DNA of 9,069 bases from contig JAQXRK010000072.1 in NCBI GenBank assembly GCA_029218485.1, positions 1 through 9,069 on the forward strand, read 5' to 3'. This DNA comes from a bacterium (GTDB lineage: Bacteria > Bacillota > Clostridia > Christensenellales > CAG-138). This document shows, piece after piece, positions 5,857 through 9,069 of the stretch. The notes beneath the pieces were generated by a model, which did no database searches, was not told the DNA's origin, and worked only from the letters and a program-made list of their open reading frames with translations. The position numbers and the translations under genes were made by a program. Position 1 is the first letter of the stretch. Every line of letters begins with the position of its first letter.

Positions 5857-7245
5857 TCAAAAATCGATCTTCTGCTCAATGTGCGCGCCGATTTCCGCAA
5901 TGGGAACGCGCACCTGTTCCATGGTGTCGCGGTCGCGGATGGTCACGCAGCCATCGGTTTCGGTATCAAAATCGACCGTGATGCAAAGCGGCGTGCCGAT
6001 CTCATCCTCGCGGCGGTAGCGCTTGCCGATCGAGCCGGTCTCATCATAATCGATCATGTACTTCTTGGAGAGCTGCGCATAGACCGCGGAGGCCTGTTCG
6101 CTCAGCTTCTTGGACAGCGGCAGCACCGCGGCCTTGTAGGGCGCGAGCGCGCCGTGCAGGCGGAGCACCGTGCGCGTGTCGCCGCCCTCGAGCGTTTCCT
6201 CGTCATAGGCCTCGCACAGGAAAGCGAGCGCCACGCGATCGGCGCCGAGTGAGGGCTCCACACAGTAGGGAACGTACTTCTTGCCGTTGAACGGATCCTG
6301 ATACTCGAAGTTTTCGCCGCTGTGGTTGGCGTGGGATTTCAGGTCGAAGTCCGTGCGGTCTGCAATGCCCCAGAGCTCGCCCCAGCCGAACGGGACCAGG
6401 AACTCGATGTCCGTCGTGCCCTTGCTGTAGTGCGAGAGCTCGGCCTGCTCATGCTCGCGCAGCTTGATGTGATCCTCGTGCATGCCGAGCGACAGCAGGA
6501 AGTTTTTGCAGTAGTCCTTCCAATAGGCGTACCACTCGAGGTCGGTGCCGGGCTCGCAGAAGAACTCCAGCTCCATCTGCTCGAATTCGCGGGTGCGGAA
6601 CGTAAAGTTGCCGGGCGTGATCTCGTTGCGGAAGGATTTGCCGATCTGCGCAATGCCGAACGGGATCTTTTTGCGCGTGGTGCGCTGCACATTGCGGAAG
6701 TTGACGAAGATGCCCTGCGCGGTTTCGGGACGCAGATACAGCTCGGAGGCCGTGTCCTCGGTCACGCCCTGAAAGGTTTTGAACATCAGGTTGAACTGGC
6801 GGATGCCGGTGAATTCGGCCTTGCCGCACTCGGGGCAGACGATGCCGTTGTCCGCGATGAACTGCTCCATCTGCTTGTTGGTCCAGCCGTCCGGGCGCAC
6901 GTCCATGCCGTGCTCGCTGGCATACGCTTCGATGAGCTGGTCGGCGCGGAAGCGCGCTTTGCAGGCCTTGCAGTCCATCAGCGGGTCGGAGAAGCCGCCC
7001 ACATGGCCGCTGGCCACCCAGGTTTCCGGATTCATCAGGATGGCGGCGTCCATGCCCACGTTATACGGGCTTTCCTGTACAAACTTGCGCCACCAGGCCT
7101 TTTTGACGTTGTTTTTGAACTCCACGCCGAGCGGGCCGTAATCCCAGGTATTTGCGAGACCGCCGTAGATCTCGCTGCCCGCGAAAATAAATCCGCGTCC
7201 CTTGCACAACGAAACGATCTTATCCATCGTCTTTTCCACTGCCAT
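5857..7245 (-). CDS. glyQS: Glycyl-tRNA synthetase, alpha2 single-chain type
   Basis: This class II enzyme charges tRNA-Gly with glycine in the cytoplasm. The 462-aa product matches the single-polypeptide dimeric form rather than the separate alpha and beta chains of GlyQ/GlyS. Features in order: the N-terminal catalytic start IYGGLANTWDYGPLG; a four-Cys zinc ribbon (Cys92, Cys95, Cys137, Cys140); motif 2 FRNEITPGNFTFRTREFEQM; EPSLGADRVALAFL (motif 3); and the C-terminal anticodon-binding domain with YDETGSIGKRYRREDEIGTP. The start ATG at 7245 gives MAVEKTMDKIVSLCKGRGF and has GGAGGG 10 nt upstream. A longer frame reaching 7311 runs through the leader and is rejected. It has its own sigma-A promoter and a short leader with a hairpin. 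A terminator-like hairpin follows the stop. Confidence 0.96.
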   Translation of the reverse strand: MAVEKTMDKIVSLCKGRGFIFAGSEIYGGLANTWDYGPLGVEFKNNVKKAWWRKFVQESPYNVGMDAAILMNPETWVASGHVGGFSDPLMDCKACKARFRADQLIEAYASEHGMDVRPDGWTNKQMEQFIADNGIVCPECGKAEFTGIRQFNLMFKTFQGVTEDTASELYLRPETAQGIFVNFRNVQRTTRKKIPFGIAQIGKSFRNEITPGNFTFRTREFEQMELEFFCEPGTDLEWYAYWKDYCKNFLLSLGMHEDHIKLREHEQAELSHYSKGTTDIEFLVPFGWGELWGIADRTDFDLKSHANHSGENFEYQDPFNGKKYVPYCVEPSLGADRVALAFLCEAYDEETLEGGDTRTVLRLHGALAPYKAAVLPLSKKLSEQASAVYAQLSKKYMIDYDETGSIGKRYRREDEIGTPLCITVDFDTETDGCVTIRDRDTMEQVRVPIAEIGAHIEQKIDF

Positions 7246-7275
7246 AACTGTTCGTCCCTCCTCAAATTTCCGCCA

Positions 7276-7295
7276 AAATCGGATAAAGCCGATTT
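7276..7295 (-). promoter_or_regulatory. Small hairpin in the glyQS leader
   Basis: The minus strand has AAATCGG, loop CTTTAT, CCGATTT: a perfect 7-bp stem in a leader of about 60 nt, followed by TTGG and then the Shine-Dalgarno. It is too small and isolated for a T-box. A role in mRNA stability or weak attenuation is possible but unproven. Confidence 0.4.
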
Positions 7296-7313
7296 GTAAA
7301 TTACCACCCATAT

Positions 7314-7342
7314 ATTATTGAGTAGAAAGGCCGTTTTGTCAA
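7314..7342 (-). promoter_or_regulatory. Sigma-A promoter of glyQS
   Basis: On the minus strand TTGACA (7342-7337) is a perfect -35. AATAAT (7319-7314) is a 5 of 6 match to the -10, with a 17-bp spacer. The implied start near 7307 gives a leader of about 60 nt before the ATG at 7245. This is the clearest vegetative promoter in the window. Confidence 0.8.
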
Positions 7343-7443
7343 GGTCGGAGGCGGACAAGCACAAGCTTTTTGCCGGCAGCGTAGTATACAGTATCCGGCG
7401 GCGCAAAGCCGTTGGCAATAAAACACTTTGAGGAGGATTCTTT

Positions 7444-7641
7444 ATGGGTTGCATGAACAATTTCTGCGGCGGAAATAGCATTTGGTGGATCATTATCCTG
7501 CTGCTCCTGCTGGACAATGATGGGAACACCTGCGACAGCTTGATCTGGATTCTGCTGCTTTCCCGTTTCTGCAACTGCGGCGGCCATGATTCCGACTGCG
7601 GCTGTGGCTGCGGTTCACCGGTACGCACCTGCGGTTGTTAA
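7444..7641 (+). CDS. Cys-rich single-span small membrane protein, function unknown
   Basis: A 65-aa protein with an excellent ribosome binding site (AGGAGG at 7431-7436, 7 nt before the ATG). It starts MGCMNNFCGGNS, continues with a hydrophobic span SIWWIIILLLLL at about residues 12-23, a second hydrophobic patch SLIWILLLSRF at 32-42, and ends in a Cys/Gly tail with CNCGG, DCGCGCG and TCGC. In all it has ten cysteines. It resembles, from memory, short Cys-rich proteins of spore-forming Clostridia sometimes labelled chorion class high-cysteine protein; I cannot confirm the match. TATACAGTA at 7385-7393 resembles a sigma-K -10 (CATANNNTA), but I find no matching -35. It is divergent from glyQS. 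A spore-coat or envelope role would be speculation. The strong Shine-Dalgarno and the biased composition make it a real gene. Confidence 0.8.
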   Translation: MGCMNNFCGGNSIWWIIILLLLLDNDGNTCDSLIWILLLSRFCNCGGHDSDCGCGCGSPVRTCGC

Positions 7642-7682
7642 CGATAATTTCCCACAAATGATGAAATCGTAAAACGAAATGC

Positions 7683-7726
7683 GCCTTCTTTGTGCTATAC
7701 TATCCATGGTATAGAGCAAAGGAGGC
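7683..7726 (+). promoter_or_regulatory. 18-bp imperfect palindrome over the HMA gene promoter and Shine-Dalgarno
   Basis: Bases 7683-7700 pair with 7709-7726 around TATCCATG: 15 Watson-Crick pairs, two G-U pairs and one G-A mismatch. The left arm contains the extended -10 of the HMA gene and the right arm contains its AAAGGAGG. The core CTATAC-N8-GTATAG could be an operator. If transcription started further upstream, the same bases would hide the ribosome binding site in RNA. Confidence 0.65.
7693..7701 (+). promoter_or_regulatory. Candidate extended -10 promoter for HMA gene and mnmA
   Basis: TGCTATACT combines the TGN extension with TATACT, a 5 of 6 match to TATAAT. No -35 resembling TTGACA is present at the right distance, as is usual for extended -10 promoters or activated ones. 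The implied start would be near 7708, leaving a leader of about 26 nt. Confidence 0.5.
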
Positions 7727-7733
7727 ATTTTAT

Positions 7734-7937
7734 ATGAAAACCTACCATATTGAGATCGAGGGCATGGGCTGCGCGCATTGCGTCAGAGGCGTCGAGGAGG
7801 CCCTGAGCGCCATCGGCGCGCAGGTGAACGGCTGCGCCATCGGCAGCGCGGACGTGCGGTTTGACGGCGCCGTGGATGCGCTTCGCGAGGCAGTCGAGAG
7901 CCGCGGGTTTGAAGTCAGCGCGATCACCGAGGTCTGA
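7734..7937 (+). CDS. Heavy-metal-associated (HMA) domain protein, CopZ-like
   Basis: A 67-aa single-domain protein of the HMA fold (beta-alpha-beta-beta-alpha-beta), the size of free-standing copper chaperones. The metal site is GMGCAHC at residues 10-16, with Cys13 and Cys16 as ligands. The rest fits the fold: VRGVEEALSAIG as helix 1, VNGCAIGSADVRFDG as strands 2-3, DALREAVESRGFEV as helix 2 and the last strand. Known relatives bind Cu(I) and pass it to P-type ATPases or regulators, but no ATPase or CsoR/CopY gene is in this window. AAAGGAGG at 7718-7725 is 8 nt before the ATG at 7734. mnmA follows after only 4 nt, so the two are surely cotranscribed. The HMA fold is clear; copper as the metal and a chaperone role are inferred. 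Confidence 0.9.
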   Translation: MKTYHIEIEGMGCAHCVRGVEEALSAIGAQVNGCAIGSADVRFDGAVDALREAVESRGFEVSAITEV

Positions 7938-7941
7938 GCCG

Positions 7942-9042
7942 ATGCGGGGGGGACACATCGTCGTCGGCATGTCCGGCGGCGTGGACAGCGCGGTGGCCGC
8001 CTATCTGCTCAAGCGGGACGGGCACGATGTGGTCGGCGTGTTTATGAAAAATTGGGAGGAGGATGGAGAGGACGGCGTCTGCACGGCGGCGGCGGACTAT
8101 GCGGATGTCAAAAGCGTGTCCGAAACCATCGGCATCCCGTATTATACGGTGAACTTCGCCAAAGAATACCGCGAGCGCGTGTTCTCCTATTTTCTTTCCG
8201 AATACCGGGCCGGGCGCACGCCGAACCCGGATGTGCTCTGCAACTGCGAGATCAAGTTCCGCGCCTTCCTCGATTTTGCGATGACGACCGGCGCATCCCG
8301 GCTGGCCACGGGGCATTACGCCCGGCTCGGGCACGGGGACGGCATGGTGCAGCTGCTGCGCGCGGCGGATCGGGGAAAGGATCAGACCTATTTCCTCGCC
8401 GGGCTTACGCAGGCGCAGCTCAAAAACGCGGTGTTCCCGATTGGAAACCTGCAGAAGCAGGATGTGCGCCGCATTGCGCGCGAGCAGGGCTTTTCCAATG
8501 CCGCCAAGAAGGATTCCACCGGCGTGTGCTTTATCGGCGAGCGCAATTTCAAGAAGTTCTTAATGCAGTATTTGCCCGCCCAGCCGGGCGACACGATCGA
8601 TGAAACGGGCAAAGTTGTCGGCCGGCATGACGGGCTGATGTATTATACGCTCGGCCAGCGGCGCGGGCTGGGCATCGGCGGGCGCGCCGACGGCACGGGC
8701 GAGAGCTGGTTTGTGATCGGCAAGGATCTGGACCGCAATCTGCTGATCGTGCAGCAGGGCGAGCATGAGGAGCTGTTCTCCCTGTCGCTCGAAGCGCCGG
8801 AGATGCACTGGATTGCGGGAGAACCGCCGAAAGCGCGTTTCGACTGCACGGCAAAATTCCGTTACCGCCAGCCGGACCGGCAGGTCACGGTCTGCTGTGA
8901 AGGACGCGGCGCGCACATCCGCTTTGCACAGCCGGAGCGTGCGGTGACGCCGGGGCAGTGGGTCGTGCTCTATGACGGGGAGACCTGCTTGGGCGGCGGA
9001 CCGATCGCGTCGACGGAGCCGCAAAAGCCAATCCGCATATAG
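7942..9042 (+). CDS. mnmA: tRNA-specific 2-thiouridylase MnmA
   Basis: MnmA uses ATP to activate U34 of tRNA-Lys, tRNA-Glu and tRNA-Gln and inserts sulfur to give 2-thiouridine. The 366-aa product is full length. Its signatures are the PP-loop SGGVDS at 11-16, the family insert FMKNWEEDGEDGVCTAAADY, the catalytic cysteine in NPDVLCN (Cys100), GHYARL, KDQTYFLAGL, and the second cysteine in DSTGVCFIGERNFKKFL (Cys196). Further on are YYTLGQRRGLGIGG and the C-terminal beta-barrel ending at the TAG. A further cysteine, Cys102, lies two residues after Cys100 where Lys or Arg is usual. The ATG at 7942 has GAGG about 10 nt upstream, inside the end of the HMA gene, so the two are probably translationally coupled. 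The usual partner, a cysteine desulfurase, is not seen in the window. Confidence 0.96.
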   Translation: MRGGHIVVGMSGGVDSAVAAYLLKRDGHDVVGVFMKNWEEDGEDGVCTAAADYADVKSVSETIGIPYYTVNFAKEYRERVFSYFLSEYRAGRTPNPDVLCNCEIKFRAFLDFAMTTGASRLATGHYARLGHGDGMVQLLRAADRGKDQTYFLAGLTQAQLKNAVFPIGNLQKQDVRRIAREQGFSNAAKKDSTGVCFIGERNFKKFLMQYLPAQPGDTIDETGKVVGRHDGLMYYTLGQRRGLGIGGRADGTGESWFVIGKDLDRNLLIVQQGEHEELFSLSLEAPEMHWIAGEPPKARFDCTAKFRYRQPDRQVTVCCEGRGAHIRFAQPERAVTPGQWVVLYDGETCLGGGPIASTEPQKPIRI

Positions 9043-9069
9043 GGGTTGCCCGCGGCGCAGGTTGCCGCG

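Noticed and set aside
4703..5860. A minus-strand 385-codon frame across the permease and the recD2 start
   Set aside because: It is in a different frame from two well-supported genes, is full of Arg, Gly and Ala, and has no recognisable feature.
3781..6252. A plus-strand open frame of 823 codons antisense to recD2, the permease and the end of glyQS
   Set aside because: It runs opposite three genes with full conserved motifs, has no ribosome site or recognisable domain, and its composition (rich in R, A, Q, H, D) is typical of the complement of GC-rich coding DNA.
6322..7299. A plus-strand open frame of 325 codons antisense to glyQS
   Set aside because: It mirrors a clear glycyl-tRNA synthetase and shows no motif or Shine-Dalgarno.
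7246..7311. N-terminal extension of glyQS to 7311
   Set aside because: It covers the leader hairpin and transcript start. The ATG at 7245 has a good ribosome site and the family's usual N-terminus.

Overview
The window looks like part of the chromosome of a spore-forming, GC-rich Clostridia-type Firmicute, possibly of the gut Oscillospiraceae kind. The reasons are two recognisable endospore regulators (SpoVT and SpoIIID), strong AGGAGG-type ribosome binding sites, a single-chain (alpha2) glycyl-tRNA synthetase and a Cys-rich small protein of a type common in that group. Most of the window is core genome. I see no insertion sequence, phage gene, CRISPR array, tRNA or rRNA.

Layout. (1) 1-256 is the 3' end of a [2Fe-2S] subunit of a molybdenum hydroxylase, closed by a strong bidirectional hairpin at 306-340. 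(2) 445-2087 is a sporulation cluster: spoVT (minus), a small SAM methyltransferase (minus) and, divergent from it, spoIIID (plus). spoVT and spoIIID both appear to start at TTG. A fair sigma-E-like promoter precedes spoIIID and a weaker sigma-G-like one precedes spoVT, which fits the known mother-cell and forespore roles of these regulators. (3) 2084-5796 is a minus-strand operon read in the order ArsP_2-type permease, recD2 helicase, comFC. Its genes are separated by 3 nt and then by a 4-nt ATGA overlap. The end of comFC overlaps the end of the convergent spoIIID gene by 4 bp. (4) 5857-7245 is glyQS on the minus strand, with its own sigma-A promoter and a short leader. A hairpin at 5817-5844 separates it from the permease operon. 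(5) 7444-9042 lies on the plus strand: a 65-aa Cys-rich membrane miniprotein, then a two-gene unit of a 67-aa HMA metal-binding protein and the tRNA 2-thiouridylase mnmA, 4 nt apart.

The genes form several independent units rather than one pathway: sporulation timing, DNA uptake and repair (recD2 with comFC), and translation (glyQS and mnmA). The least ordinary parts are an 18-bp imperfect palindrome that covers both the -10 region and the Shine-Dalgarno of the HMA gene, the HMA-mnmA pairing, and the metal-ligand-rich loop of the permease. I did not find a convincing wholly new system. Gaps between genes are all under 300 bases. The longest, 994-1222 and 7246-7443, hold promoter and leader signals as listed and otherwise nothing I can support.
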